Assembly: GCF_003351225.1 (NCBI RefSeq)
Contig: NZ_QQSY01000001.1
Span: 372,001-436,000 of the forward strand
Direction of reading: 5' to 3'
Origin: Dyella solisilvae
GTDB lineage: Bacteria > Pseudomonadota > Gammaproteobacteria > Xanthomonadales > Rhodanobacteraceae
Length of the DNA: 64,000 nt
Shown here: piece after piece, positions 18,865-29,213 of the stretch
Position numbering within the stretch: position 1 is the first letter of the stretch
Layout: each line of letters starts with the position of its first letter
Position numbers and translations under genes: made by a program
The notes under the pieces: model-generated
What the model saw: the letters and a program-made list of their open reading frames with translations, nothing else
Told to the model about the DNA's origin: nothing
Database searches by the model: none

Positions 18865-19872
18865 ATGAGTTCCCCCTCCGCCTTTCGCGCCTTCCGCATC
18901 CACCAGGACGACGCCGGCTATCGCGGTGGCATCGAGACGATCGGCGCCGACGCGCTGAGCCCCGGAGAGGTCCTGGTCAAGGTCGCCTACTCGTCGGTCA
19001 ACTACAAGGACGCGCTCGCCGGCACCGGCAAGGGCAAGATCCTTCGCCAGTACCCGCTCAACGGCGGCATCGACGTGGCTGGCCACGTGGTGGCCTCGGA
19101 CGACCCGGCGTACAAGGAAGGCGACGCCGTGCTGTGTACCGGCAGCGGCCTGTCCGAGACGCGCGACGGCGGCTACGGTGAGTACATCCGCCTGCCCTCC
19201 GCCTGGACCATCCGCCTGCCCAAGGGCTTGAACCTGCGCGAAAGCATGATCATCGGCACGGCCGGCTTCACCGCCGCCCTGGCCGTGCTGCGCATGCAGG
19301 ACAACCGGCAGACGCCGGCGCTTGGCCCGATCGCGGTCACCGGCGCCAGCGGCGGCGTCGGCATGCTGGCGATCGACATCTTCACGCGGGCCGGTTATGC
19401 CGTGCATGCGATCAGCGGCAAGGCCGCGCACTTCGATTTCCTGCGCGACCTCGGCGCGGCCGAATGCATCGACCGCCACCAGCTCGCCTTCAGCGGCAAA
19501 CCGATGGATTCGGTGCGCTTTGGCGGCGCGCTGGACAATGTCGGCGGCAGCACGCTGGCCGGCCTGCTGCCGCTGGTCGCCCCGTACGGCAACGTCGCCA
19601 TCTGCGGCAACGCGGGCGGCATCAGCTTCGAATCCACCGTCATGCCCTTCATCATCCGAGGCGCCAGCCTGCTCGGCATCGCCTCCGCCGGCACGGCCCG
19701 CGACATCCGCGACCGCGTGTGGGAGCACCTGGCCAGTGACTGGAAGCCGCAGCATCTTGAGCGCATCGCCACGCGCGAAGTCGGCCTTGGGCAGTTGCCG
19801 GACGTCTTTACGCGCATGCTGGCCGGCGAATCGTTCGGCCGGACCCTCGTACGCGTAAGCGAAAATGCGTGA
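18865..19872 (+). CDS. YhdH/AcuI family acrylyl-CoA reductase-like MDR protein
   Basis: 335-aa zinc-free medium-chain dehydrogenase/reductase of the YhdH/YhfP (AcuI) group, which reduces acrylyl-CoA to propionyl-CoA with NADPH. N-terminal SVNYKDALAGTGKGKI and the nucleotide loop VTGASGGVGMLA (about 153-164) are characteristic. No zinc-binding cysteine cluster is seen. AAAGGA precedes the ATG. It may detoxify acryloyl-CoA; quinone reductase annotation is an older alternative. Confidence 0.88.
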   Translation: MSSPSAFRAFRIHQDDAGYRGGIETIGADALSPGEVLVKVAYSSVNYKDALAGTGKGKILRQYPLNGGIDVAGHVVASDDPAYKEGDAVLCTGSGLSETRDGGYGEYIRLPSAWTIRLPKGLNLRESMIIGTAGFTAALAVLRMQDNRQTPALGPIAVTGASGGVGMLAIDIFTRAGYAVHAISGKAAHFDFLRDLGAAECIDRHQLAFSGKPMDSVRFGGALDNVGGSTLAGLLPLVAPYGNVAICGNAGGISFESTVMPFIIRGASLLGIASAGTARDIRDRVWEHLASDWKPQHLERIATREVGLGQLPDVFTRMLAGESFGRTLVRVSENA

Positions 19873-19939
19873 CTACGCGCTTGGAAGCTTCGCGACAGCG
19901 TCTTAGAATCCATCGAAACAACAAGGGGAAATTCACCTT

Positions 19940-20305
19940 ATGGCACGCATCCTGATCGTCGACGATTCGCCCTCGCAGCTGCTTGGTATCAAGCGCATCG
20001 TCGAAAAGCTCGGGCACGAGGCCCTGACGGCGGAGGATGGCGCCGCGGGTGTCGAGGCGGCCAGGCGTGAACGCCCCGATCTGATCCTGATGGACGTGGT
20101 GATGCCCAACCTCAACGGTTTCCAGGCCACCCGCACGATCAGCAAGGATCCGGATACCTCGCACATTCCGGTCGTGCTGGTCACCACCAAGGACCAGGAG
20201 ACCGACAAGGTGTGGGGCCTGCGCCAAGGCGCCAAGGCTTATGTCACCAAGCCGATCCGCGAAGAAGAACTGGTCACCACGCTCAAGGAGCTGCTGCCGG
20301 CCTGA
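19940..20305 (+). CDS. Single-domain response regulator, PilH-like
   Basis: 121-aa receiver domain with no output domain. The acidic pocket is Asp8-Asp9, the phosphoacceptor is Asp52 (LILMDVVMPN), and conserved Lys104 (VTKPI) is present. Overall sequence is closest in style to PilH of the Pil-Chp twitching-motility system. No pilG, pilI, pilJ or chpA lies beside it, so the partner kinase is elsewhere if the assignment is right. AAGGGGA precedes the start. A strong terminator follows. Confidence 0.85.
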   Translation: MARILIVDDSPSQLLGIKRIVEKLGHEALTAEDGAAGVEAARRERPDLILMDVVMPNLNGFQATRTISKDPDTSHIPVVLVTTKDQETDKVWGLRQGAKAYVTKPIREEELVTTLKELLPA

Positions 20306-20323
20306 CTGGTTGCAGCATCGGAT

Positions 20324-20353
20324 AAAAAAACGGCGCCCGAGGCGCCGTTTTTT
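20324..20353. terminator. Bidirectional intrinsic terminator
   Basis: A-run, then ACGGCGCC-cga-GGCGCCGT, then a T-run: an 8-bp GC-rich stem with tracts on both sides. It serves the PilH-like gene on the plus strand and cbpA on the minus strand. Confidence 0.9.
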
Positions 20354-20450
20354 GTTTTGCCGTCTGGACGTCCATCCAGCGTGCATAGCCATCCATGTAT
20401 CGCCCCATCATTCCCGCCTTCGCCGAAATGACGGCTCAGGCGACGCTCTA

Positions 20451-21350
20451 TCAGTGTCGCGGGTCGTAGTCCGCAAACTGCTCGCGCAACGCCTCGTAGG
20501 CCTGGCGCTGCGCATCCGTCTCGGGCGTCGGCACACGGATCGACAGCTCCACCAATTGGTCGCCCGGATGCGCGCCCGGCAGGCCGCGTCCCTTGAGGCG
20601 CAGCTTGCGCCCGGACTGTGAGCCTGCAGGAATGCGCAGGTCCACCGTGCCCGCCAGCGTCGGCACCGGCACCGTGGTGCCCTGCGCCGCTTCCCAGGGC
20701 GCGATCGGCAGCACATGCAGCACGTTGCGGCCGTCCAGTCGGAAGCGCACATCGTCGCGAATGCCGACCTCGAGCAACAGATCGCCATTCGGCGCGCCGC
20801 CCGAGCCCGCGTGTCCCTGGCCGGCCAACCGGATCACCTGCCCGGGCTGGATCCCGGCGGGAATCTTCACCTCCAGCACGCGCTCGTCACCGCTGCTGCC
20901 CTGCAGCGCCAGGCGCGTGCGCCCACCGTCGTAGGCCGTCTGCAGGTCGATCTGCACGTGCGCATGCACGTCGCCGCCGCGTCGCGCGCGCGGCGCTCCG
21001 CGCGGACCGGCGCCGCCACGCCCGAACAGGCTCTCGAAAAAGTCGCTGAAGTCGCCGCCGCCATCGCCACCGAAATCGAAGCCATGACTCTGCCCCCAAC
21101 CCGGCGGCGGGCGAAACTGCTCACCGCCACGGTAACCGCCGGCGCGCAGCTCATCGTAGGCGCGGCGCTTCTCGGTATCGCGCAGCACCTCGTTCGCTTC
21201 GTTGATCGCCTTGAACTTCTCTTCGGCCCCGGCGTCCTTGTTCCTGTCCGGGTGATATTGCTTCGCCAGTTTGCGATAAGCCGCCTTGATGTCGGCCTCG
21301 GTCGCTTCCGGCTTCACGCCCAGAATGTCGTAATAATCTTTGAATTCCAC
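20451..21350 (-). CDS. cbpA: DnaJ-class co-chaperone CbpA
   Basis: 299-aa curved-DNA-binding/J-domain protein. The J domain is at about residues 2-70 with the HPD motif ([10 protein letters not shown]), followed by a Gly/Phe-rich linker ([19 protein letters not shown]) and two beta-sandwich substrate domains. There is no zinc-finger domain, which separates CbpA from DnaJ. The GTG at 21350 is preferred because GGGGAG lies 5 bases upstream and gives the family start M-E-F-K-D-Y-Y; a GTG two codons earlier is the alternative. Single-gene unit ending at the shared terminator. Confidence 0.9.
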   Translation of the reverse strand: MEFKDYYDILGVKPEATEADIKAAYRKLAKQYHPDRNKDAGAEEKFKAINEANEVLRDTEKRRAYDELRAGGYRGGEQFRPPPGWGQSHGFDFGGDGGGDFSDFFESLFGRGGAGPRGAPRARRGGDVHAHVQIDLQTAYDGGRTRLALQGSSGDERVLEVKIPAGIQPGQVIRLAGQGHAGSGGAPNGDLLLEVGIRDDVRFRLDGRNVLHVLPIAPWEAAQGTTVPVPTLAGTVDLRIPAGSQSGRKLRLKGRGLPGAHPGDQLVELSIRVPTPETDAQRQAYEALREQFADYDPRH

Positions 21351-21583
21351 TGCCACTCCCCGGCGATCGATCCACCCCATCCGGCCCCGCGAAAGATCAT
21401 GGTCTCCCGCCACCCGGCCGGCAAGGCAGGACCTGCCCGATACGGTTGGGTGATGCTGGCGCAGCCTGCCGCCCTCTCTATGGTGGTCGAGATGGGTGCG
21501 AAATCCACGTGATTCAAGGCGACAAGCGAGGCGGCAAGCGCTAGCATCCGGCTCCTCCACCACGACTGTGCAGGCGCACCGCC

Positions 21584-22099
21584 ATGAGCATCCAGGTTGG
21601 CCAGATGCTGCCCGACGTCGAGATCCGCGCGATCTACGAGGGCATCGAGCAAACCCGCACCGGCCAGTTGTTCGCCGGGCACAAGGTCGTGATGTTCGCG
21701 GTGCCCGGCGCCTTCACGCCCACCTGCTCCAACCGGCATTTGCCGGGCTACGTCGAGCACTACACCAAGTTCCGGGAGCTCGGCATCGACGTCATGTGCC
21801 TGGCGGTCAACGACGCCTACGTGATGCAGGCCTGGGCCGCCTCCCAGCATGTACCACCGGGCCTGCTGATGCTGGCCGACGGCAACGCCAGCTTCACCCA
21901 GGCCCTTGGTCTGGTGCTCGATGGCAGCGCCTACGGCATGGGCCCGCGCGCGCGGCGCTTCGCGCTTTACGCCGAGGACGGCGTGGTCAAGCTGCTGCAG
22001 GTGGAGGCTCCGGGCGAGTTTCGTGTGTCTTCGGCCGAGGCCATGCTGGAGGCGCTGGGCTGGCCGCAGCCGCCGATGGACCCGATTCCGACGCTGTAG
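21584..22099 (+). CDS. Peroxiredoxin, Prx5/redoxin type
   Basis: 171-aa thiol peroxidase reducing hydroperoxides. The peroxidatic Cys48 sits in [10 protein letters not shown], the Prx5 signature, and Cys72 (DVMCLAVND) is a candidate second cysteine. It has no fused glutaredoxin domain. It stands alone, divergent from cbpA by 233 bp. Reductant probably glutathione/glutaredoxin or thioredoxin. Confidence 0.92.
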   Translation: MSIQVGQMLPDVEIRAIYEGIEQTRTGQLFAGHKVVMFAVPGAFTPTCSNRHLPGYVEHYTKFRELGIDVMCLAVNDAYVMQAWAASQHVPPGLLMLADGNASFTQALGLVLDGSAYGMGPRARRFALYAEDGVVKLLQVEAPGEFRVSSAEAMLEALGWPQPPMDPIPTL

Positions 22100-22226
22100 A
22101 GTCGGACGCCTGCGCGGCGCGCATGACACCTGGCCGACGATGCGCGGAGGAAGAACGGCGCCCGCTTGACGGGATTTCACGGCGACGGGAGTAGCCTGAC
22201 CGCTCCCACAACCGTGCCGCGCCGCC

Positions 22227-22607
22227 ATGACCGACAAGCTGCGACTCACCCCCGGCCCTGACCATCCCATCACAGTCGAACCCAGTTCCCTGCATATCGT
22301 GGTCAGGGTGGGTCACCACATCGTTGCCGATACGCGCTCGTCGCTGGAACTGCGCGAGGCCACCTACTCGCCGGTCTACTACATCCCACGTCGCGACGTG
22401 GACATGACGAGGCTGGCGCGCAACGAACATCACACCTATTGCCCCTACAAGGGCGACTGCTCGTACTACAGCATTCCGCTGGGCGGCGAGCGCGCCGTCA
22501 ACGCCGTGTGGACCTACGAAACACCCTACGACGCAGTGACTGCCATCAAGGACCACCTTGCCTTCTATCCCAGCCGCGTCGACGAGTTCAGCGTCACGCA
22601 GGATTGA
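22227..22607 (+). CDS. DUF427 domain-containing protein
   Basis: 126-aa protein that is a complete DUF427 domain (SPVYYIPRRDVDM, HTYCPYKGDCSYYS, NAVWTYETPYDAV). The fold is a small beta-barrel of unassigned biochemical role, widespread in bacteria and fungi. No signal peptide or membrane segment. No operon partner is clear: the next gene begins 98 bp later with its own ribosome-binding site. Confidence 0.88.
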   Translation: MTDKLRLTPGPDHPITVEPSSLHIVVRVGHHIVADTRSSLELREATYSPVYYIPRRDVDMTRLARNEHHTYCPYKGDCSYYSIPLGGERAVNAVWTYETPYDAVTAIKDHLAFYPSRVDEFSVTQD

Positions 22608-22705
22608 ACGAGCCATCTGCCCCGCCCGTCTTCCGGCCTATGGCGCACCGCCACGTCGGTGCATTAGAAACGCCGAAAAGCCCCCGCCCACGCCAGGAGC
22701 CACTC

Positions 22706-24718
22706 ATGAAGCTTGCGCCTATGCGCACGTTGTTGGTCGCGTTGGTTCTCGCTGGCCTGCAGCCGTCCGTCCATGCCGAGCAAGCTGCTCCCACCGAACA
22801 GGGCAGCTTCGTGCTGCACAAATTCGCCCGTGCGATCGGCAAGGAGACCTACACGTTGGCGCGCGACAACGGCGAGCTGGTGCTGCATTCGGATTTTCTC
22901 TTCACCGACCGCGGCACGCCCGTGCCGCTGAAAACCGAATACCGTGCGCTTGATGACGCTCACCCGCTCTCCCTCGCCACCGATGGCAAGTCCTCACGCT
23001 TCTCCGCGCTGAAGGATGCATTCTCCTTCGACCAGCAACGCGAGCATGTGCAGCTGGTGCGCGATGGCGCCACGCGGTCGTATCCGGCCAATCCGCACAC
23101 CTTCCTGATGGACGGCTATTCGCCGGTGGCCATGCAGCAGATGCTGATGCGCTACTGGCTGGCGCAGGGGCGGCCGGCGCAGATCAGCGCGCCCCCGGGA
23201 GACGACATCCGCATCACGCCCACCGCCGACCTCAAGGTCCCGCTGGACGGCCACGAAGTCACCGTGCACGGCTACCAGGTCACCGGGCTGGCCTGGGGCA
23301 GCGAGGCCGTGTGGATGGGCGATCAGGGCCAGTTGGTGGCGCTGGTCACCCGCGACGCCGAGTTTGACCATTTCGAAGCGGTGCGCGAGGCCTACGAACC
23401 GGCGCTCGGCGACTTCATCCAGCGCGCCGCGCAGGACGGCCTGGCCAACCTGGCCCGCATGGGCTCCAACGATGGGCAGGCGGCTGCCCGGCATCTGGTG
23501 GTCACCCATGTCACCCTGATCGACGGCACCGGCGCGCCCGCCCAGGCCAACGTCTCGGTCTTCGCCGATGATGGACGCATCACTCGCATCGTGCCGGATG
23601 CCAAGCATCCTTCGACGCGTGGCTACACGATCGTCGACGGTAGCGGCAAGTTCCTCATCCCCGGTCTGTGGGACATGCACGCGCACTATGAGCAGGTGGA
23701 ATGGGGACCGGTCTATCTCGCCTCCGGCATCACCAGCGTGCGCGACTGCGGCAACGAGTTCGACTTCATCATCGCCGTGCGCGATGCGCTCGACCAGGGA
23801 CGCGGCATTGGTCCGCACGTGCTGATCGCCGGCGTGGTGGATGGCACCGGCCCACTGACCCTGGGCGCCGTCATCGCGGATACGCCGGAGCAGGCAGTGG
23901 CCGTGGTCAGGCGCTACAAGCAGGCCGGCGCGCGGCAGATCAAGATCTACAGCAGCATGAAGCCCGACCTGGTGCCGGTGATCACTGCCGAGGCGCATCG
24001 CTTGGGCATGACGGTGACCGGGCACGTGCCCGAGGGCATGACTTCAGCCCAGGTGGTGGAAGATGGCTACGACGGCATCAACCACATCCACTACGTGGCG
24101 CGCGACCTGTTGCATATCGAACGCGGCAAGCCCCTGCCGCCGCTGGATTTCGACACGCCCGCGGCAAGCAGCCAGCTCGCCCTGTTCCGCCAGCACCACA
24201 CGGTGATCGACGACACCATCTCGCTCAACGAAATCCAGCTGCATCCCGCAAGCACACCACTCGCTTCCATCGAGCCAGGCATCACCCATGTCGCGCCCAC
24301 GCTGGCCGCAGCGCTTGACGATCCCGGCATGCCGCCGGACCGCGCCGCAGTAGCGGCCCAGCGCTATCAATACCTACTCGCCACCCTGCGCGAGTTGCAT
24401 CGCCAGGGCCTGCCCATCGTGGCGGGCACCGACCAGAACATTCCGGGCTATTCGTTGCACCGTGAGCTGGAGATCTATGTGCAGGCCGGCTTCACCCCGA
24501 TGGAGGCGCTGCAGGCCGCCACCAGCGTGCCGGCGCGCGTGATGGGGCTGGAAAGCGAGGTCGGCACGCTGACCGTCGGCAAGCGTGCCGACATGGTGCT
24601 GCTGCAGGGCGATCCGCTGGCGGATATCCGCAACACGCGGCGCATCGACAAGACCATCGAGGGCGGCGCGGTCTACGACCCCGCGCCGCTGTGGCAATCG
24701 GTAGGCTTCGCGCCCTGA
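22706..24718 (+). CDS. Exported amidohydrolase with extra N-terminal domain
   Basis: 670-aa protein. Residues 1-24 are a signal peptide (hydrophobic TLLVALVLAGL, then HA before the cut). Residues about 30-255 form a domain I do not recognise. From about 262 it is a metal-dependent amidohydrolase of the imidazolonepropionase/prolidase-like group: VTLIDGTG (269-276), the metal-binding H325-A-H327, the lysine of RQIKIYSSMK, then GHVPEG and GTDQN in order. AGGAG lies 6 bases before the ATG at 22706. Probably periplasmic or secreted; substrate unknown, and peptidase activity is possible. Ends at a strong terminator. Confidence 0.85.
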   Translation: MKLAPMRTLLVALVLAGLQPSVHAEQAAPTEQGSFVLHKFARAIGKETYTLARDNGELVLHSDFLFTDRGTPVPLKTEYRALDDAHPLSLATDGKSSRFSALKDAFSFDQQREHVQLVRDGATRSYPANPHTFLMDGYSPVAMQQMLMRYWLAQGRPAQISAPPGDDIRITPTADLKVPLDGHEVTVHGYQVTGLAWGSEAVWMGDQGQLVALVTRDAEFDHFEAVREAYEPALGDFIQRAAQDGLANLARMGSNDGQAAARHLVVTHVTLIDGTGAPAQANVSVFADDGRITRIVPDAKHPSTRGYTIVDGSGKFLIPGLWDMHAHYEQVEWGPVYLASGITSVRDCGNEFDFIIAVRDALDQGRGIGPHVLIAGVVDGTGPLTLGAVIADTPEQAVAVVRRYKQAGARQIKIYSSMKPDLVPVITAEAHRLGMTVTGHVPEGMTSAQVVEDGYDGINHIHYVARDLLHIERGKPLPPLDFDTPAASSQLALFRQHHTVIDDTISLNEIQLHPASTPLASIEPGITHVAPTLAAALDDPGMPPDRAAVAAQRYQYLLATLRELHRQGLPIVAGTDQNIPGYSLHRELEIYVQAGFTPMEALQAATSVPARVMGLESEVGTLTVGKRADMVLLQGDPLADIRNTRRIDKTIEGGAVYDPAPLWQSVGFAP

Positions 24719-24732
24719 GTTTTCGCCCAAAC

Positions 24733-24759
24733 AAAAACCCCGGCCAGGCCGGGGTTTTT
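24733..24759. terminator. Bidirectional intrinsic terminator
   Basis: A5, then CCCCGGC-cag-GCCGGGG, then T5. It lies between the amidohydrolase (plus) and gyrA (minus), with tracts suitable for both directions. Confidence 0.9.
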
Positions 24760-24779
24760 GTTGGTACCGATGGTGAGGC

Positions 24780-27383
24780 TTACTCGGCGCTCGGCGGCGT
24801 ATCCGCTTCCGGGGCGCCCGTGGCTGCATCGCCCGCGTCTTCCTCACCCTCGCCGTTCTCGCTTTCGGCATCCAGACGCACCACGCTCACCAGCTTCTCG
24901 TCGGCCGGCAGGCGGATCAGGGTGACACCCTGGGTATTGCGGCCCAGCTGCGAGACCTCGGCCACGCGGGTACGCACCAGCGTACCCTGGTCGGAGATCA
25001 GCATCATCTCGTGCGCCTCGGTGGCCTGCGTCGCCGCCACCAGCGCGCCGTTGCGCTCGGAGCACTGGATGCCGATCACGCCCTGCGTGCCGCGGCCCTT
25101 CTTCGGGAACTCGTCGAGCGCCGTGCGCTTGCCGTAACCACGCTCCGTCGCAGTGAGGATGTCGCCCTCGGCGGCCACGATCAGCGACACGACTTCGGCC
25201 TCGTCGGCCAGCTTCATGCCGCGCACGCCGGTGGCGGTACGGCCCATCGAACGCACTTCGGATTCATCGAAGCGCACCGTCTTGCCGTTGGATGCGAACA
25301 GCAGCACGTCGCTGTTGCCGTCCGTCAGCGCCACGTTGACCAGCGCATCGCCCTCGTCGAGGTTGATCGCGATCTTGCCCTTCTGCAGCTGGAAGGCGAA
25401 CTCGGTGAGCGGCGTCTTCTTGACCGTGCCCTGCTTGGTGGCGAAGAACACGAAACGGTCTTCGGCGTATTCGCGCACCGGCAGCACCGCCTGCACCTTC
25501 TCGCCCTGGGCCAACGGCAACAGGTTGACCATCGGCTTGCCGCGCGCGTTCGGGCCCGACTCCGGCATCTGGTACACGTTGAGCCAGTACACGCGGCCGG
25601 TGCTGGTGAAGGTGAGCAGCGTGTCGTGGGTGTTCACCACCCACAGCTGCTCGACAAAATCCTCGTCCTTCAGCGCGGAGGCCGAACGACCCTTGCCGCC
25701 GCGGCGCTGCGCACGATACGTGCTGGCCGGCTGGCGCTTCACGTAACCGGTGTGCGACAGCGTGACGACCACGTCTTCCGGCGCGATCAGGTCGAGGACG
25801 TTGAGGTCTTCCTGCGAATGCTGGATCTCGGTGCGGCGCGCGTCGCCGAACTCTTCCTTGATCGCTTCCAGCTCACCGCGGATCACCGCGAGCAGGCGTG
25901 CCGGATCCTCGAGGATCTCGATCAGGCCACGGATCGTCTCGAGCACCTGGCGGTATTCGTCCGAAAGCTTTTCCTGCTCCAGGCCGGTGAGGCGATGCAG
26001 GCGCATGGCCAGGATTTCCTGGGCCTGCACCTCGGACAGCTGGTAACCGTCGGCCTTGAGGCCGTCGCGCGGATCCATGTCCTCAGGACGCGAGGCATCC
26101 GCGCCAGTGGCCTGCAGCAGCGTGGCCACCATGCCCGGCTGCCACTTGCGGGCCAGCATGCGCTCGCGCGCTTCCTGCGGCGACGCCGAGGTGCGGATCA
26201 GCTCGATCATCTCGTCGATGTTGGCGAGCGCGACCGTGAGGCCTTCGAGGATATGCGCGCGGGCACGAGCCTTGCGCAGTTCGAAGATGGTACGGCGCGT
26301 CACCACTTCACGACGGTGACGGATGAACGCCTCGAGGATGTCCTTGAGGTTCAGCAGACGCGGCTGGCCGTCCAGAAGGGCGACCATGTTGATGCCGAAC
26401 GTCACCTGCAGCTGGGTCTGCTGGAACAGGTTGTTGAGCACCACGTCGGCCATCGCATCGCGACGGATCTCGATCACCACGCGCATGCCGTCCTTGTCGG
26501 ACTCGTCGCGCAGCTCGCTGATGCCTTCGATCTTCTTTTCCTTGACCAGCTCGGCGATCTTTTCGATCAGGCGAGCCTTGTTCACCTGATACGGCAGCTC
26601 ATGGACGAGGATCGTCTCGCGGCCGTTCGACTCGGTTTCGATCTCGGTGCGTGCACGCACCAGGATGCGGCCGCGACCGGTGCGATACGCCTCGATGATG
26701 CCCGAGGAGCCGTTGATGATGCCGGCGGTCGGGAAGTCCGGACCCGGGATGAACTGCATCAGGTCATCGATCGACAGCGACGGGTCGTCGATCAGGCCGA
26801 TCGTCGCGGAGACCACTTCGTTGAGATTGTGCGGCGGTACGTTGGTGGCCATACCCACCGCAATACCGGCCGAACCGTTCACCAGCAGGTTCGGCACGCG
26901 GGTGGGCAACACCAGCGGTTCCTGCTCGCTTTCATCGTAGTTGGGACCGAAGTCGACGGTGTCCTTGTCGATGTCGGCCAGCAGCTCCTGCGTGAGGCGC
27001 GACATGCGCACCTCGGTGTATCGCATCGCAGCGGCGTTGTCGCCGTCGACCGAACCGAAGTTACCCTGGCCATCGACCAGCATGTAACGCAGCGAGAACG
27101 GCTGGGCCATGCGCACGATCGCGTCGTAGACCGATGCGTCGCCGTGCGGGTGGTATTTACCGATGACGTCACCGACCACGCGGGCCGATTTCTTGTACGG
27201 CTTGTTCCAGGCGTTGCCCAGTTCGTTCATGGCGAACAGGACGCGGCGATGCACAGGCTTGAGGCCATCGCGCACATCCGGGAGGGCGCGTCCCACGATC
27301 ACGCTCATGGCGTAATCGAGGTAGCTCTGGCGCATCTCGTCTTCGATGTTGACGCGAATGACTTCTTTGGCGAGTTCTGCCAT
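24780..27383 (-). CDS. gyrA: DNA gyrase subunit A
   Basis: 867-aa type II topoisomerase subunit that breaks and rejoins DNA. The catalytic Tyr122 is in MRYTEVRM. The quinolone pocket reads [11 protein letters not shown], so the position numbered Ser83 in E. coli is Ala83 here, with Ser84 and Asp87. The C-terminal beta-pinwheel carries the GyrA box-like QRRGGKG near residue 560, and the protein ends in an acidic tail. The ATG at 27383 was chosen; a TTG one codon earlier is also in frame. Single gene with terminator at 24733-24759. Confidence 0.97.
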   Translation of the reverse strand: MAELAKEVIRVNIEDEMRQSYLDYAMSVIVGRALPDVRDGLKPVHRRVLFAMNELGNAWNKPYKKSARVVGDVIGKYHPHGDASVYDAIVRMAQPFSLRYMLVDGQGNFGSVDGDNAAAMRYTEVRMSRLTQELLADIDKDTVDFGPNYDESEQEPLVLPTRVPNLLVNGSAGIAVGMATNVPPHNLNEVVSATIGLIDDPSLSIDDLMQFIPGPDFPTAGIINGSSGIIEAYRTGRGRILVRARTEIETESNGRETILVHELPYQVNKARLIEKIAELVKEKKIEGISELRDESDKDGMRVVIEIRRDAMADVVLNNLFQQTQLQVTFGINMVALLDGQPRLLNLKDILEAFIRHRREVVTRRTIFELRKARARAHILEGLTVALANIDEMIELIRTSASPQEARERMLARKWQPGMVATLLQATGADASRPEDMDPRDGLKADGYQLSEVQAQEILAMRLHRLTGLEQEKLSDEYRQVLETIRGLIEILEDPARLLAVIRGELEAIKEEFGDARRTEIQHSQEDLNVLDLIAPEDVVVTLSHTGYVKRQPASTYRAQRRGGKGRSASALKDEDFVEQLWVVNTHDTLLTFTSTGRVYWLNVYQMPESGPNARGKPMVNLLPLAQGEKVQAVLPVREYAEDRFVFFATKQGTVKKTPLTEFAFQLQKGKIAINLDEGDALVNVALTDGNSDVLLFASNGKTVRFDESEVRSMGRTATGVRGMKLADEAEVVSLIVAAEGDILTATERGYGKRTALDEFPKKGRGTQGVIGIQCSERNGALVAATQATEAHEMMLISDQGTLVRTRVAEVSQLGRNTQGVTLIRLPADEKLVSVVRLDAESENGEGEEDAGDAATGAPEADTPPSAE

Positions 27384-27466
27384 CAATCGGCTTCCCTGAT
27401 GATGAAAAGGGCCGCGGTGCGCACGCCCTGAATGACTGCGCTAGCGGCCCGAAAGGCAACCCGCCA

Positions 27467-27496
27467 AGTGTAACATGTCTGGCGTCGAATTCACAG
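27467..27496 (-). promoter_or_regulatory. Possible gyrA promoter
   Basis: Minus-strand TACACT (27467-27472) with CTGTGA 18 bases upstream (27491-27496). A 7-bp inverted repeat GGGCCGC/GCGGCCC (27409-27415 and 27444-27450) lies in the leader. Weak -35, so tentative. Confidence 0.35.
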
Positions 27497-27521
27497 TATT
27501 TTCACATTAAAAATCAATCAC

Positions 27522-27932
27522 TTACGTGGCCGTCTTGGCGCGCTTGAAAAGCATCAGGCGGGCTGTCGAAAAATTGAACACCGCCGCGACGACGGAGCCG
27601 CCCGCCGTGGCGATGGCAGGCCAGCGATGGAACATGGGAAACAGCAGCAACAGCACGACGTAGGTGCCGTAATTGACCAGTGCGCCGACGCCCATCAGCG
27701 CCATCCAGTGCAGCCATTCGGAGAACAGGCCACGCCCGCTGTGGTGCCCCGCAAACGTCTGTCGGCGGTTCCACCACCACGTTGCGGTGGCCGCCAAGGG
27801 GATGGAAACGAGGCGCGAGTAGTACGCACTCCAGTCTCCCCACGACACCAGGGCCTGCGCCAGACCGGCATCCACGATGAAGCCGATCACGCCGCCGATG
27901 GTGAAGAGGAAGAATTGCTTCGAAAGCTTCAT
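27522..27932 (-). CDS. GtrA family membrane protein
   Basis: 136-aa protein with four predicted membrane helices, typical of GtrA-like flippases or accessory proteins that move polyprenyl-linked sugars ([19 protein letters not shown] at the N terminus, WWWNRRQTF after helix two). The start codon overlaps the mtnA stop (ATGA), so it is translated from the mtnA message. Pairing with mtnA is odd functionally, and no glycosyltransferase is adjacent. Confidence 0.88.
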   Translation of the reverse strand: MKLSKQFFLFTIGGVIGFIVDAGLAQALVSWGDWSAYYSRLVSIPLAATATWWWNRRQTFAGHHSGRGLFSEWLHWMALMGVGALVNYGTYVVLLLLFPMFHRWPAIATAGGSVVAAVFNFSTARLMLFKRAKTAT

Positions 27933-28942
27933 GAGCCGAACAGCGCCTGCATGGCCTTGGTGGTCGGACGCTCGATCACACCCTTTTCGGTGACGATGGC
28001 ATCGATCAGGTCGGCGGGCGTCACGTCGAACACCGGGTTCCACGCCTCGGCGCCCTCGACCACGGTACGGCGTCCGGCCACGGCAAGCAGCTCGGCCGGC
28101 TCGCGCAATTCGATTTCGATGTCCTCGCCCGAGGCGGTGGCCATGTCCACCGTGGAGGACGGCGCCACCACCATGAACTTCACGCCGTGGTGGCGTGCGG
28201 CGATGGCCAGTTGGTAGGTGCCGATCTTGTTGGCGGTATCGCCGTTGGCGGCGATGCGGTCGGCGCCCACGATCACCCATTGCACCGCGCCCGAACGCAT
28301 CAGGTGCGACGCCGCGGAGTCCGCGATCAGCTTGGCCGGAATGCCGTCGCGCACCAGCTCCCACATGGTCAGGCGCGCGCCCTGCTGCCACGGCCGCGTT
28401 TCGCCTGCAAACACCTGCTCGACACGACCGCTCGCCACGCCGGCGCGGATCACGCCCAGCGCGGTGCCAAAACCCGCCGTCGCCAGCGAGCCAGTGTTGC
28501 AGTGGGTCAGCACGCCGGCATGCGGCGCGATCAGGGACGCGCCCAGCTCGCCCATGTGCCGGTTGGCCGCCAGATCTTCGTCCTGGATCGCCTGCGCTTC
28601 GCGCTCCAGCGCCACGGCATCGGCCCCGGCGGTGATGCGGGCCTTCATGCGATCGAGCGCCCACATCAGGTTCACTGCGGTCGGACGCGCGGCGCGAAGC
28701 AAGGCCAGCGCCGACTCGAGCGGCTCGCCCTGCTTCGCGGCAAGCACCACGCCCCAGGCCGCGGCGATGCCGATGGCCGGCGCGCCGCGCACGGCCAGAT
28801 CCTTGATCGCCTGGGTCACATCAGCGGCGCTGCGGCAGTCGATCCAGCGCTCTTCCTGCGGGAGCAGGCGCTGGTCGAGCAAACGCAGATGGTCTCCCTG
28901 CCACTGCACGGCACGGATGCGGTCGTAACGGTCGAAATCCAT
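27929..28942 (-). CDS. mtnA: Methylthioribose-1-phosphate isomerase
   Basis: 337-aa isomerase of the methionine salvage pathway, converting 5-methylthioribose 1-phosphate to the ribulose form. Motifs include [15 protein letters not shown] near residue 50, [10 protein letters not shown] with the catalytic Cys, and [18 protein letters not shown] with the catalytic Asp. The ATG at 28942 was chosen over an in-frame TTG five codons upstream, which has no ribosome-binding site. No mtnK, mtnB or mtnC lies nearby. Overlaps gtrA by 4 bp. Confidence 0.95.
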   Translation of the reverse strand: MDFDRYDRIRAVQWQGDHLRLLDQRLLPQEERWIDCRSAADVTQAIKDLAVRGAPAIGIAAAWGVVLAAKQGEPLESALALLRAARPTAVNLMWALDRMKARITAGADAVALEREAQAIQDEDLAANRHMGELGASLIAPHAGVLTHCNTGSLATAGFGTALGVIRAGVASGRVEQVFAGETRPWQQGARLTMWELVRDGIPAKLIADSAASHLMRSGAVQWVIVGADRIAANGDTANKIGTYQLAIAARHHGVKFMVVAPSSTVDMATASGEDIEIELREPAELLAVAGRRTVVEGAEAWNPVFDVTPADLIDAIVTEKGVIERPTTKAMQALFGS

Positions 28943-29000
28943 AAACGGTCTTGCCAATCGGAGTCAACGGAAGGCGGGCGCGATGCCCGCCACGAAAAGT

Positions 29001-29186
29001 TCAGGGGCCGTCTGGCATCAACAGCCAGAGCACGAGATAGGCCACGACGCCGGAGCCGCCCAGGAAGGTGAGCACGATCCACAACACGCGCACCAGGGTC
29101 GGATCCCAGCCGAGGTATTCGGCGATGCCGCCACAGACGCCGGCGATCTTCCGGTCGGTGAGCGAACGGTGCAACCGCTTTTCCAT
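29001..29186 (-). CDS. PspC domain-containing small membrane protein
   Basis: 61-aa protein that is essentially one PspC domain: LTDRKIAGVCGGIAEYLG followed by a hydrophobic segment VRVLWIVLTFLGGSG and a second one. Stand-alone PspC domains are inner-membrane proteins linked to envelope stress. GGGAGAGG lies upstream of the ATG. It sits 27 bp after phaC and 58 bp before mtnA, so it may be transcribed with the pha genes. Confidence 0.9.
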   Translation of the reverse strand: MEKRLHRSLTDRKIAGVCGGIAEYLGWDPTLVRVLWIVLTFLGGSGVVAYLVLWLLMPDGP

Positions 29187-29213
29187 GGTCCAAACCTCTC
29201 CCTTGAGGAGGGC

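Noticed and set aside
25011-27431. Plus-strand open frame of 806 codons opposite gyrA
   Set aside because: Shadow of gyrA with Arg/Val/Leu-rich nonsense sequence and no domain.
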